Below are positions 46,926 through 59,854 of a DNA stretch of 60,000 nt, one piece after another. The stretch lies in contig CAIIXF020000008.1 in assembly GCA_903813345.2 (NCBI GenBank), forward strand, positions 29,640,005 to 29,700,004, given 5' to 3'. The number at the start of each line of letters is the position of its first letter. Positions within the stretch are counted from its first letter, which is position 1. This DNA is from Owenia fusiformis. Its lineage: Eukaryota > Annelida > Polychaeta > Sabellida > Oweniidae. Below the pieces are notes generated by a model. The model was not told where the DNA came from, searched no databases, and was given only the letters and a program-made list of their open reading frames with translations. Both the position numbers and the translations under genes were made by a program.

Positions 46926-47595
46926 CAAGGCTGCCATTAGTTGATTCGTATGAGGAGGCCTTAAACTTTTTAAGTAAAAGTGGTCATAAAAAGATGGCAG
47001 TGCATCAAATCTGTTTACACATCTTCAAAGAGACAACTACACTATTGCCATCTTTATATAGGTTAAACATGTGGGCTGAACAAACCTCCGTTGTCCATTG
47101 TCTCACAGGGATTGTCTCCCGATGAGGAAGCCTCTCAGCTCAATGCCACCCCCATAGGTCCTGGGCCGATATAAAGATGGCAGCACCAACAAAATCCAGT
47201 ATTATCTTTTTCAGAGAATGTTTATAAATAAAGACACATCGATTACCATGCCATCTTTATTTAAAAATTATTTCTATCGACCTTAGCCGGGGCCACCCCC
47301 TTACCATAGCAAGTAATTAAAGTCTCTCCTATCTCCTTACAGTGACGTCAATAGTCTTTCGAGTTTTATTTTTTTGCATTTCATACCCCATTCACATCCC
47401 ATACTCCATACTATGCCACACCCCCTTGTATGAGTAAATGATTTGGCAAACGTCACTAACAATCACTTTTAAGCATCGAGAAACTTGATAAAATAAGCAG
47501 CATGTCGATATGACCTGATATGCCTGGACATATTTTTTTTATTTTACTTCGTTTTTAAGCTGCTTTTTCGTGTGTGAAAAGGATTTAACTATATA

Positions 47596-48104
47596 CAGGG
47601 TGACCCAAAATGAATGCAAACCATGTATATGTGCATGTAAGGTGCTCCCGTCCAAACTGAACGATATTTTCTAACAAGTGATGCCCCTGCGTCTTCCTAA
47701 TGCTGGTCAAGATGTAATCCTGAGTTGACACACACTAACCCGACCGTAATGCCCAAGAGTCATCTCCTGATATCTGTGGGGCTAATTGAAGGACCATTGT
47801 TTATGAAAATAACCCCCAGATAACAAGACACCTGAAAACAGAAACAACTGCAAAGATCATCAGAACTATCCCAAAAGAGGAGTGTGTCCGCATAATCGCC
47901 ACATTTGGGAGTCCCTGCGACGTCGAGATGGTCATATAGAACACATTTTTGAAATGCAATAAAATACCATTTAAATGACAAAACCCAAACTTTTAGGACT
48001 GATTTGTCATCAACTCGGCTTAATATGACTGAAAAATTAAGCATGTGTATTATCAATTTTAGAAATGACGACCACATAGGGTGAATGCATTTTGGGTCAC
48101 CCTA
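47596..48104. mobile_element. Mariner-type MITE with CAGGGTGACCCAAAATG termini
   Basis: CAGGGTGACCCAAAATGAATGCA at the left is complemented by TGCATTTTGGGTCACCCTA at the right, flanked by TA on both sides. The interior has no intact transposase. Confidence 0.7.
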
Positions 48105-48109
48105 TACAT

Positions 48110-49080
48110 GTAGTAATCATCTTAGGCATTGCTTTATGTGTAGTATATATAACTCGTGGATAGAATGCTTGTCTTAAACATCGGTTTAAAGAAGCAACAA
48201 CCCACGTGTTACACGATTTAACAAATAAAGCATCGAGTGCTTAAATCCTTTAATCTATGTTAATTGAAATTGTAATGTATACTATTATTACGTATTAAAT
48301 AGGATTATAATCTAAAATATAATCTAAAAAACTAGAATATAGCCCGGGTGCTTTAAAGTAGTATAATGCAATGCATTTACATGAAATAATGTGTTCTGAT
48401 TGGCTAGCTGGAATTGGACGCACCTTGCCTAGCTACAGTATGTGTGAATATCAAATAAATAAATCCATTTAAAAACATTATATGGAAATTGATGGATGTA
48501 CACTGCGAATCAACGTTCAACCAAAACAAAAAGCAACACCACGACCAAAGTGCAATATCATATTGAAATGCATTCATATTTTAGTTCCAAAACGTTTGTA
48601 TATTTTTTGGATTACTTGTGGTTTGGCTAATAATAGGTCAAACTCTTATTCACATATAACATGTATATTATTAAATAATTATTGTACTGTGGTACGTTGA
48701 TTACTTAATTTTAGTTTTAATCGATGCACATTTCATATTGACTCGCCCCATAGCTCGTATTTAAACTCATAATATTAGCATGTGCACTGAGCCCTATCCA
48801 TGGCTGAATGCCCAGAGTGATGTGATTTTGGTGTATTCAGTAACATTTACATGTAAAACGTCCAGTACAATGGATTGACTGAAGTCGAGAACAGAAATCA
48901 AGTAAGTGATTGATCGTTTCTGTATTCTACAGCTGAACATTCTCATACTCCTTTTTTACAATTTTGAAAAATATATTTCAGTCGATGTTATTTTCTACTT
49001 AAATGGAATATAAAGACATGGGTAAGGTACAGCTGGAAAATAACATTTTGGGAAAAAATTACTACTAAAAACTGTTTTGT
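48110..49080. other. No gene seen
   Basis: AT-rich intergenic sequence without protein-like frames. Confidence 0.4.
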
Positions 49081-49081
49081 C

Positions 49082-49893
49082 ATTTCCTGTTAACTTCCAT
49101 AGCACATTTCCTGTTAACTTCCATAGCACACCTTAAGGTGCTATGGAAGTTAACAGGAAATGACAAAACAAAAAATGTCAAATCCATGCTGGATTTTGAA
49201 TTTTTTTTGAACCAAGATAACAGAGTTCTGTTTGGACCTCCAGTCAGTTTAACTAGTTCCACATATCATTTACATGACCGGGAACACAATGAAAATGGTC
49301 AGAATGACAATAAACATGATGAAATAACCTTTTCAGCCCTCTGAGAATGTGACTGAAAAAGAGCTAAAAGTATGTGGTCAGGAAAGGTCAATGAACAGAA
49401 TCTTTTGATTTTTTCAGAAAATGTGTCTAATATATTGCTCTAAATGATACAATCTGAAATTTGAAAAAATCGTCTGAAACAACAATGGCTGTAGTTAAAA
49501 GGAAAATAGATTGATTTTAAATTCATTTTTTTCTTTTTCTAAGAATGATATGAATTTTTTTTAAATTGTATCATTCAGAGCAATATATTGGGCACATTTT
49601 CTGAAAAAGTCAAAAGATTCTGTTCAGTGACCTTTCCTGAGCACCTACTCTTAGCTCTTTTTCAGTCACATTTTCAGAGGGCTGAAAAGGTTATTTCATC
49701 ATGTCTATGGTCATTCTGACCATTTCCATTGTGTTCCCAGTCACGTAAATGATGTGTGGAACTAGTTAAACCGACTGGAGGCCCAAACAGAACTCTGTTA
49801 TCTTGGTTCAAAAATTTTCAAAATCCAGCATGGTTTTGACATTTTTTGTTTTGTCATAGTCCTGTTAACTTCCATAGCACCTTAAGGTGTGGA
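49082..49893. mobile_element. Large foldback element with CCTTAAGGTGCTATGG ends
   Basis: The arms (about 49128-49470 and 49545-49890) are reverse complements over about 340 bp. Examples are GTGCTATGGAAGTTAACAGG/CCTGTTAACTTCCATAGCAC and TATTGCTCTAAATGATACAA/TTGTATCATTCAGAGCAATA. The loop is about 80 bp. At the left end the terminal 25 bp are additionally duplicated and inverted (49082-49160). No coding capacity. Confidence 0.8.
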
Positions 49894-50576
49894 TTTTCTA
49901 TATCGATTTTGCGAAGCAACGACCGTTGTGGCAAATGTGACCGAGGCTTAACGCATATAGTGATGAAATCAACGAATCAATGTACAACTAAAAAATATAG
50001 TGCAGCATAAGGCCACAATAGGCAAAATATCTGTTATGACTAATGTGGTACTCTGTTCTACAATGTAGAATGCAGAAATACACGTCAATTTAAGAAAAGT
50101 TTTTTGACCAAGTGTTTCTCATTTCACCAGTAACCAGTGATTGGTTGTGAAGGAATGTATATGGAGCTAACATGCTAAACGTTCATTTCTTTGTGATGGC
50201 CTCTTTTAAAAAATGACATTAAACTGCGAAACAATCCGACTAAAGGTTGATCCTATAAATATATAAATATAGTCAAATTACTAAACACTGATGTAAACAC
50301 TCATCCAGGCGTTGTATTTCTATTTTCATCCTAAAGTCTTGCCGACCGCCTTGCTTCATGGTTCTGTGGCTATTTGATTTTGATTACGCCTGATTCATTT
50401 TGGTAGGTTCACCAATCACAACATGTCTCGATTCATTATGGCTGATAACTGATATTTCCAGTTTCACATATTTCTGGAAAATTTCGACTGAATGATGGTG
50501 GAAACTCACCGACCAATAATCAACATTTTTAAGCATTGTTTGTATATTTCCAGATCGTAATACTACAGGAAACAAG

Positions 50577-52163
50577 ATGACCCAGCTTATAGGGCGTACA
50601 GGTGGTCGCAAAGTATCATGGAATACAATCTTGATGCTGTGTATCGTAGGTCTCCTAGTGTACAGACATTTCAAAATGGCTCACCAAAGCAGTTCCCTCG
50701 TTAAAAAGGGAATCTCCATAGATAATTTAAAAAAAACGAAATTACCTGATGATGTTGAAGCCGCAGTCATTGTTGAAGATGATGAACATGAACGTGACAA
50801 GGTTGAAGATGACCATAATAATGTGATAAGTGATAACAACGTTGATGACGTTCAAGATCATGATACTAATGAGGATCCGAACAGAAATGTCAGTGCCGAA
50901 ATGGCAAAATCAGAAGGAACCTATACATTTGAGGAAAAGTCCTCAATTAAATGGCCATCTGCTGTAAGTTGGCAAAGGACAAATGACTCAATAGAGATCT
51001 ATATACTCTCTGCGTTTTATGATGATCGACCAACTTTGGGCAGTAAAGCAGCAGTGCAGGTTTTGAGTATCACAGAAGAGCCGCAAGTTGGGGTCCCCGC
51101 ATTTGGAGACATCTACTGCCACCTATGGGGCATTTCTGAAAAGCCATTAGTTGTAAAAGCCGAACGGATATTACTTGGAGTTGAAAAACTAAAGAGACCT
51201 ATAAAATTCCATAATAAAGCATTTCGATCATTTATTTGGAGTTGTGAATTGAACCGAAATACCAAGATACCTATGTTTGTTTCCATTAGTTTTAGGACTA
51301 AAACAGCGACATCTTTTATGCCAGTTCAAGCACCTGCAAAACCCAAAGTGAAAAACGATTTTGCAGTTTGTCAAAGATATTTTGGCAGAGTAGATCCGTA
51401 CATTATTATTGAAATGATGGAACTATATAAAATCTTGGGTGTTTCAAAAGCAATAATCTATATAACTAATTTATCCCCAGAAACCTCAAAAGTTCTCCAG
51501 CATTACTCTCAGGAGGGTTTCATGGAGCTTGTAGATTTTCCAACACCGTTTGAAAGTTTTCCTCGCTTTCCACCAATGCATAAACCGAACCATATTAGGA
51601 TTTTACAGCCACATTCATATAATGATTGCATCTACAGAAATATGTACAAATATAAGTATATCTTAGTGACAGACCCGGATGAGATTATAATTCCACTACT
51701 TCATCAAACGTTACCCGATATGATGGCAGCCATTAAACAAACTAAAGGGTTTGAAGATTATAGGACATTCATATTCAGAAATATATTCTTCTTTAGCCAT
51801 TTCCCACAGACAGAATCTGAGTCCCCAAAAGTGACCACATTGAGGTTCCAACGCCATCTGGCGCCAGGTAACCCATTCCCAGCAGTTCTTAAAGCAATTG
51901 TGGAACCAATGGCCTGTCTTGGATTCCACGTTCATCATTGTTGGAAGATAACTCCTTTAGCGCAGAAGGACATGATTATGAGCAAAAATGTGGGGTTGAG
52001 TTTTCACTACAGAAAGTGTCATTTTGAACTGGAACAACAAGGCAAATGTAAACAGTTTCTAGATGAAATGATAATTGACAACACGATGACGAGGTTCAAA
52101 GACAGCCTTATCCCAGCAATTAAGAGACAAGTTAAAGCTTTGGGAATGTCTCCAATTGATTAA
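50577..52163 (+). CDS. Glycosyltransferase family 92 protein, intact single-exon coding region
   Basis: 528 aa. Residues about 15-33 are a membrane anchor (WNTILMLCIVGLLVYRHF) following a short basic cytosolic tail, giving a type II Golgi topology. Residues about 60-115 are a low-complexity acidic stem. The GT92 (DUF23) catalytic domain covers the rest: DFAVCQRYFGRVDPYIIIEM, a putative DxD metal site in TDPDEIIIP (D366-E369), YNDCIYRN and FHVHHCW. Family members such as C. elegans GALT-1 transfer galactose to core fucose of N-glycans; the acceptor here is unknown. An acceptor-like TTTCCAG about 25 nt before the ATG suggests a 5' UTR intron, also present in the broken copy at 43898. A minisatellite begins directly at the stop codon. 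Confidence 0.9.
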   Translation: MTQLIGRTGGRKVSWNTILMLCIVGLLVYRHFKMAHQSSSLVKKGISIDNLKKTKLPDDVEAAVIVEDDEHERDKVEDDHNNVISDNNVDDVQDHDTNEDPNRNVSAEMAKSEGTYTFEEKSSIKWPSAVSWQRTNDSIEIYILSAFYDDRPTLGSKAAVQVLSITEEPQVGVPAFGDIYCHLWGISEKPLVVKAERILLGVEKLKRPIKFHNKAFRSFIWSCELNRNTKIPMFVSISFRTKTATSFMPVQAPAKPKVKNDFAVCQRYFGRVDPYIIIEMMELYKILGVSKAIIYITNLSPETSKVLQHYSQEGFMELVDFPTPFESFPRFPPMHKPNHIRILQPHSYNDCIYRNMYKYKYILVTDPDEIIIPLLHQTLPDMMAAIKQTKGFEDYRTFIFRNIFFFSHFPQTESESPKVTTLRFQRHLAPGNPFPAVLKAIVEPMACLGFHVHHCWKITPLAQKDMIMSKNVGLSFHYRKCHFELEQQGKCKQFLDEMIIDNTMTRFKDSLIPAIKRQVKALGMSPID

Positions 52164-52976
52164 AATTTTAGAGGAAATGGGTCAAGATGCATAAATTTAC
52201 GGGAACTTGTACGTTAATTTTAGAGGAAATGGGTCAAGATGCATAAATTTACGGGAACTTGTACGTTAATTTTAGAGGAAATGGGTCAAGATGCATAAAT
52301 CTACGGGAACTTGTACGTTAATTTTAGAGAAAATGGGTCAAGATGCATAAATTTACGGGAACTTGTACGTTAATTTTAGAGGAAATGGGTCAAGATGCAT
52401 AAATTTACGGGAACTTGTACGTTAATTTTAGAGGAAATGGGTCAAGATGCATAAATTATATTTACGTGAACGTGTACGTAAATTTTAGAGGAAATGGGTC
52501 AAGATGCATAAATTACATTTACGGGAACTTGTACGTTAATTTTAGAGAAAATTGGTCAAGTTGCATAAATTATATTTACGGAAACTTGTACGTTAACTTT
52601 AGAGGAAAAGGGTCAAGATGCATTTACATTTCCGGAAACTTGTACGTTAATTTTAGAGGAAATTGGTCAAGATGCATAAATTACATTTAAAGGAACTTGT
52701 ACGTTAATTTTAGAGGAAATGGGTCAAGATGCATTTACATTTACGGGAACTTGTACATTAATTTTAAAGGAAATGAGTCAAGATGCATACATTTACGGGA
52801 ACTTGTACGTTAATTTTAGAGGAAATGGGTCAAGATGCATTTACATTTACGGGAACTTGTACGTTAATTTTAGAGGAAATGGGTCAAGATGCATTTACAT
52901 TTAAGGGAAATTGTACGTTAATTTTAGAGGAAATGGGTCAAGATGCATCTACATTTACGAGAACTTGTACGTTAAT
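52164..52976. repeat. 52-bp minisatellite abutting the GT92 stop codon, about 15 units
   Basis: The unit is approximately TTTTAGAGGAAATGGGTCAAGATGCATAAATTTACGGGAACTTGTACGTTAA. The first units are nearly identical and later ones vary in the spacer (TAAATTATATTTACG, TTTACATTTACG). The array starts within four bases of the GT92 stop codon and therefore occupies the 3' UTR. Some frames run open through several units, but these are repeats, not genes. Confidence 0.9.
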
Positions 52977-53564
52977 TCATACACTAGGGATCCTCTAGGG
53001 ATTGGCACTACCCTAACAGGAGTCCGAACGCGTATCAAGGTATAAGGCAAATGGTTAAGTACTTGAAGGAACATACAAATAGAGGGCCATTTATCTATTG
53101 GGTTAATAATACATGTCATGTAGTATATGTTCACGTACTGTTTCTCTTATTTTAACCTGGAGTTTAAGCTCTCCATTTAATGTTGAATTTGTCACAAAAA
53201 TATGAATGAAATTAAATAAAAGTCCCTATGGGATAAGTCAAATGATTTTAGCCAATTTGTATTGTGAATATTTTCTGACCTGGAGTACAACTTTGCATGC
53301 AGTTTTTAGATTCATCCGTGATCTCAAAGAAAAATTTGTGAATGATAACTAATGCAGGATCAATTAAATCAAATTGACTCACCCAAAAATGCGACACAAA
53401 ATACTGATTTCTTTCAAATGAAGTCTTAAGACGTCCGTCATTAAATTATATGAGTTGAGATATTTTTGTAATTCTCTCAATATCATTGTGAAAACTACAA
53501 TCTTTGAAACTTAGATATTTTTAAATTATATAATGCATGGTATTTTCAATAAAAAGGCACTGGG

Positions 53565-53950
53565 GGTGCTGAACTGATTGACGTCCAAACATACTTTCTA
53601 TTGAAACATACTTTCTAGAAACAGGCCCCTGAGTGTACTGAACTGATTGAAACATACTTTCTAGAAACAGGCCCCTGAGGGTACTTAACTGATTGAAATA
53701 TACTTTCTAGAAACAGGCGCCAGAGATTGAAACATACTTTCTAGAAACAGGCCCCAGAGGTTATTGAACTGATTGAAACATACTTTCTAGAAACAGGCCC
53801 CAGAGGTTATTGAACTGATTGAAACATTCTTTCCAGAAACAGGCCCCAGAGGTTATTGAACTGATTGAAACATACTTTCTAGAAACAGGTCCCAGAGATT
53901 ATTGAACTGATTGAAACATACTTTCTAGAAACAGGTGTCTGAGGGTACTG
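53565..53950. repeat. 46-bp minisatellite, about 8 units
   Basis: The unit is approximately GAACTGATTGAAACATACTTTCTAGAAACAGGCCCCAGAGGTTATT, with one shortened unit near 53719. Confidence 0.85.
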
Positions 53951-54932
53951 AACTAGTAAGTATCTAGTAAAGATGGGACATAACACAATTTTAGTCTTAA
54001 CTGTCTCATGTAATCTTTGGAAATGGGTACACATTTAGTTACTGTGCATTATGGTGTGAGAGACCATAGGCTCTGAGGCGAGTTACTTTCTTGAAACAAG
54101 TTACATTATGCTAGATTGAAACAGGACATTAACATGACAAAATGCAACCAACAGTTATTGGAAGCTGTAAGAATTTGTTACAGACGTCGAACTTTGAACA
54201 CCAACCACCAAACACCATCCATAAAAAGTTAGATATTTTAATAATATGTCACTACTTCTGGTGGTGACATTAATACAGAAAAATGTGACAAGTATAAACA
54301 AAATCATAAGTTTCCCTTCGGATCAGTTTTCCTTGTATTTATCCATAATATATTGCAGCATAACCATGACAATTGTTTAGAAATTCATAGTATTTTATTG
54401 CATTTATTTTAAAGATTTTCTGTTTCTTATGTTATAAAGATATTTACATGTAATATGTATTAACAAACAGATCCCCTGAATATTGCAGAGGCTAGAAATC
54501 AGTTTAAGATTCTGTAACAGGAAAATGTCACTACCTGCAAATGGTTACAAAAGTGTAACAAGTGTTACATATATCAAATGCAGATGCCAAATGCTGCTCA
54601 AATGGTAACAATATTAATAAATACACCAAGATATAACACCAAGAAGATGTTAAATAAATACATTTATATTTTTAGTGTGGTGTTTTACACTGTTCTTCAA
54701 ATAATAAATTGAATGCATAAACCTAAAATACCTGTGAATCTAGAACAATGTTCATAATGAATCTTGAACATGAAATTTTGCCGAAGATTAATATTTTCCA
54801 AATAAATATTCTACTTTTACATTTTTACAAAGCTTAAACACAGCTTCAACATCTGTTCATGCATTTATAAAATATATCATAATTTTTCAAAGTGATAGTT
54901 TGACTTTTTAAGTTAAAGTTTGACATTTCCGT
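53951..54932. other. Downstream region of the WD40 gene; no gene seen
   Basis: AT-rich. It would contain the 3' UTR of the minus-strand WD40 gene. A short GACA-GTGGTGACAT-like repeat near 54180-54280 resembles sequence at 9660-9750. Confidence 0.4.
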
Positions 54933-57900
54933 TTATTCCTCTGAAATTTTTCCAAGGTCAAGTTTTTCTAAAAGTTTGGCAACAGTTTCCTCGTTCACTT
55001 GTGGAACTTTTTCCCGCCCTATTTTTGATTTTTCTGGTACTTTAACAGTAGCATCAGTTATGGATTGTCCTCGTATTCGGCTCATTCTGCGTTTACTTAC
55101 AGAAACTTTCAGACTATTGTGCGAGACTTGACTATCTTTGCGCTGCCGCAATTGCTGATGAATTATGGTCGATGTTGCGATAAATTTAGCTTTCAAAGCT
55201 TTATTATTGCGTTGCTTTAGTCGTAAACTTGTCTCCTCCATTAGGCGTTTTCGTTCCATAATTTCTTGGATAACTGGGGAAGGTTGGACGTCGGGGATTT
55301 TCTCCAGTTCTGCACATGGCAATGAGCTGTATACGGCCACCTGAAAAATATATCACATTTGTCAGTTTCACCATTCATTGTGAGTTATTATAACTGTCAG
55401 AAAAGAGAAAATTGTAAGATTAGAAAGTGAAAACTGATCAAAAAAGAAAACTATCAGAAAAGTGAATACTGTCACTGTCAGAATAGGGAAATTGTTATAA
55501 TAGTGAAAACTTCTCAGAATAGTGAAAGCTACCAGAATAGTGACAACTGTCAGAATAGAAAAAAATCTCAGAATATCAAAAACTGCCAAAATCGGGGAAA
55601 CTGTCAGAACAGTGAAAACTGTCTGAATAGTGAAAATTTTTCGGAATAATAATCAAAGAAAAAGAAATCAGGCTGAAAAAGTGAAACATATAGACAATGA
55701 AATAAAAACAGGCATCAGTCAATTAGTTAGAATTCTAAATTAAGATTTTGAAAATATCCTGGGAAAAGGCATGACCATTAATTACTTATGGAATAGAGGA
55801 AATAATGTGAAATAAGTGAAACTGTCAAAAAATTAGACTGATGTTATTACAGACAACAATTTAAGTTTGGGATTATTAAGATTTTGATACCATCAGAATT
55901 CATTTTTGCAAATATGTATCAAGGCCTAGCGTAGAAAGTTGAGCATAAAGTGTGACTTAATTCCTTAAAGCATTTACTCACTTCAAAGTGAAAAAATTGC
56001 CATATTTTACTCCAAATAGTAAAAATGAGAATATGCTCCAGTGTTGAGAAAAATCCTCAAGAGAGGAGTGATGAAACTTCCTCAGCTCAAATGTTTATGA
56101 TATTGCTCCAATTTCAAAAGTTTATTTTAGCATTGTTCAACCCCTCCCTCCCCTACATGTATATAAAGAAACTGTTGATTTGCCTTTCAGCTGAATTTAT
56201 GAAAAAATAATCATTATGTTCACTTATAATATCACAACATATCACATTGTTTTTTCATATATGTTGACTATAAAATAAGGGAGAACAATGAATAACGTCA
56301 TGTTGTTTTTGTGTTTTTTTGTTTGTGTCAATGCAATATTTTGCTTGAAATTAGATATAACTTTTATATAGCTGTTTATCGAGCCTGTGTTCTCTCATCA
56401 AATGATGAAACATTATATTCAAAAATTTTGAGACTTTCCACATATTCATATCTCAATCAAGGTGTACCTGCGTTTGAAAGTTTCTGCATGGCGCTAAGAT
56501 TGGCGTGATTTGGTGACGTTTCTTCGGTTGGTATGCTTTACCCAGGATGCACTTTTCATCAGTCTCTGTTATAAGTGATCCACGGTGTCCTTTGAGGTAA
56601 ACATCAGTGAGAGGTTCGGGGGTTTTAGTCGGGGAGATGTTTTCTTCTGATGAAGAATCTTTCACTTTTGATCTCCCAAAAACATTCATCCATATCATTA
56701 TGATGTTCCGTGCAAACTTCCACTTTGATTGGTTCCCGGCATTCATTACACGTAGTGTTGTCGCTGATGCAATTCGCTTCAAATCAGTTGGCAGTTTTTT
56801 GGGTAACTTAGCAGGAACTATGGGATAATCTAGCCTCTTCCAGAGTGACGCATGCCCGAATGTTCCAATGAATCGCCCGCATATTGTCCACAGTCTCACG
56901 CAACAGTCTGCACTGGATGTTATCATCAACTGTTTACTTTCAATGACATCAACATATGTAATTGCTTTGCAATGCGCCCGGAAGCTATTGAGTATTGGGG
57001 GTTCCCTCATGGTCTCCTCGGGATGGCTTTCTTTGGGAGGTGGAAATGCCTCTGTCACTTCAGCCATAATTTTTGCATGACGTGATTCGTTATTCATATT
57101 CAAATATGGAAATTTCTTCTTCATTTCTTTTTGTTCTGCTTCAGTAAGCTGACTTTGGACATCGTTTCCATTGCAATAATTCTTGATATACCATATCTTT
57201 ATATATCCAGTTGAATCACCTGTGATGAGATATTCATCATTGTTATATGCATGGACTGTTAGAACACTTTCGCCGATACTATTTGCAGCATTGAATTGCC
57301 CAATCAGTCCACCTTGGTGATGTATTGACCAAGCGCGTATCCAACCGCCAGACCCACATGCCAATAACTGTGCCGTGTCTCGGTCAAATTTACGACTTTG
57401 TAGAAATATAATTTTATCCACAGTTGAATTGTGTTTCTTACAGTTACCCTTTAAGCTCTCGCGACGAGCCCAATGTTTGCTTGAGGATTGCTTTCCATCG
57501 GTATTCTCAGATGAATCACTGGAATTATCTTCGTCTGATCTACTGCTACTATCGATAGGAGGAAGATGGAATCTGACATTATGTTCGTTGGCAGTAGGAG
57601 TTGAATCAGTTTGCCTCACAGTCTCCATTGTTTCTTTCACTTTGGAAAGTTTAGGCTTCAACCCAGAAACCCTTGATGGGGAAACAGCATCTTGCGCATG
57701 AAGTCTACACACAAATGACCCCGTATCCATGTACCACACAATGATGTCACCATCGTATGAGCTTGTTGCTATGTAACTGGGATCATACATTGCTATAGAG
57801 AGGATATCCTCTTTATGCAGCTCGGACCATTGGTGACGATTTTCATCCTCATAACTATCCATGAATATCATCACTGTACGATTCCAACTTGACAGATAAA

Positions 57901-59854
57901 TTCGCTGTTTTGCGCAGATAATCCCTGTTATCTCGTCATTGGAGAATGGATCGAGCTCCCGCAGACAATCCCCATTGTTGAAGTTCCAGATTTTACACGC
58001 TCCATTTCTAGCTCCAGTGATCAGCCGTCTGCCTGTAGGATCAAAGCTTATTGCAGTGATTTCAACATCAATATCGCATCCTTTAACTGTGATACGATGT
58101 GCACGAAACTCCATTGCCTTTTTCCCCGTGTCTAAATCCCATATCCTAACCCACGAGTCATGACTTGCCGTAATCACAGTGTTAAACAAGTGACTGTAGA
58201 GAGATGCACAAACAGGAAGTGAATGGGTCTTCATCAGCTGAGACTCCTTTTTGGCATCTTCCATATCGTTACGATCAAACATCACAATCTTATCATTTGC
58301 CACAAGGAGTGACTGAAGTTTCGAATTGAGACAAACTGATGATATGGCATATTTTCCTAATTTGACCGATCGTTTTGAAAGTGTTTGGATGCACTTTTGA
58401 GTCGTGAGATCGAACACCTTGATGACTTTATCGCGATCAATGCTGATAACTTGTTCTTTGAGGCTATTGATAACGATATGAAGGATCACCTGTTTGTGGT
58501 CAGGTAGATGGAAGCTGGCTTTCGCATTGATGAAGGCATTCCAGACTCTTAGGATTCCATCATAACCCCCAGAGACGATGATATTATTACTCTTACAGTA
58601 ATCAAACGAGAAAATCCCTTTTTTGACTTTGTAATACAGGCCTGGCTTTTTCAGCTCAAAACTGCCCATGAACATCGCTGTATCAGTGTCTCTACAGCAT
58701 GAGATGAATGAGTCGATGCTGGGGCAATATTTCAGTTTCAGAACCCAATCATTGTGTACGAATGCTCTCTTGTATCCTCGCATGCTTTGGAGCCCTCCAC
58801 GGATAATTTCATCATAGGGGATCCGATGGCGGCCATTTTTGCCAAGGCAAATAGTGCCTAAGACAGAGCATTCCAATAGCTCTAGACATGACACGCTTCC
58901 ATCGACGTCACCCCAAAGAATTTTCGCTTTGTTTATGTTGGTAGGGTCAAACCAATATGCCATACATGTAGGACAGGCATCTAGTTTGGTAATTCTAACA
59001 ATTTTATCACATCTGGAGCCATTGACGTCATAAACTGTGATTTCATTCAATGTTGACCCAACAGCGATCATGTTCACATTTGGCATACAAACCATATCAG
59101 TTATCCACATGTAGGCATTTGTGCGGCTGCGATTTGGATTTTCTACAACGAAGGACTTCAAATGATCCATATTTACAGTCCACGAGTCTAAAATGCCATT
59201 TTTACTGATTGTAAAGTATTTCCCATGTGCGTAATCTTCATCAATCAGCTTGATATCATGTCGGAGTATTGTTGGCATGAAACCAATTTGCACCACAATA
59301 TCAAAATGTGGGTACGGTATTTCCTGGACTGCTTTGGGGAAAGGCATTTCACTAAAAGTGCGACTCATCAAATCTCGTTCCCGATACTCAAGTAATGTGT
59401 ACGACAGATACTCATCCCAATCTACTGTCCCATCACAATTTGTATCAACTTTCATGAAAATCATATCCATTTGCTCGTCATGGACATCCTGTCCCATAGT
59501 TTTCCTCATAGCCCTTCGGAACTCTTCCATATCTAACCCCCCACCACCGTCCTCATCAGCTTCTTCGAAAATTGCCTGTAGACGACTCAGTTTTTCATGA
59601 GTCATCTGGTCCTCCAGTTTTTCATTATCGCCATCTTCTGATATTGTATCTTGAAGCTGGGGCATTGTAACTGGACTCAAAGTGGACCCTGATCTTGATG
59701 CACTACTCTCCCTTCTTAAGAGTTCACGTTGTAACTTTGGCAATTTTACTGGCATGGTGATCTTTGATTGCAGGTATTTTGCTCTTTTTCTCAGAATGTC
59801 AATATTTTTTGTTTGTTTGTATGTTTGTTTTGTCTCAGATATTGATGACATCAT
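54933..59854 (-). CDS. EF-hand and WD40-repeat protein, WDR49/WDY-like
   Basis: Two coding exons, 56468-59854 (1129 codons in one exon) and 54933-55340, joined in frame by GT-AG, give 1264 aa. Two EF-hands with canonical 12-residue loops lie at 100-111 (DEDGGGGLDMEE) and 137-148 (DTNCDGTVDWDE). They are followed by at least nine WD repeats between about 200 and 1010 (GGYDGILRVWNAF, ASHDSWVRIWDL, GARNGACKIWNF, SSYDGDIIVWYM, SSADCCVRLWTI). A Ser/Asp-rich linker lies at about 770-800. The second exon encodes a basic, helical tail. EF-hand plus WD40 in this order is the architecture of the WDR49 and Drosophila WDY family, linked to cilia and sperm. The start at 59854 (MMSS) is the first ATG of the open frame, and another exon upstream cannot be excluded. 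Confidence 0.88.
55395..55645. repeat. Degenerate CAGAATAGTGAAAACTGT repeat in the WD40 gene intron
   Basis: About ten irregular units of roughly 18-24 bp follow each other in the single intron of the WD40 gene. Confidence 0.6.

Noticed and set aside
52415-52998. Repetitive peptides (YVNFRGNGSRC / GTCTLILEEMGQDA) that could look like a repeat protein
   Set aside because: They arise from the 52-bp minisatellite, whose length is not a multiple of three, so frames change from unit to unit; no start context or splice support.
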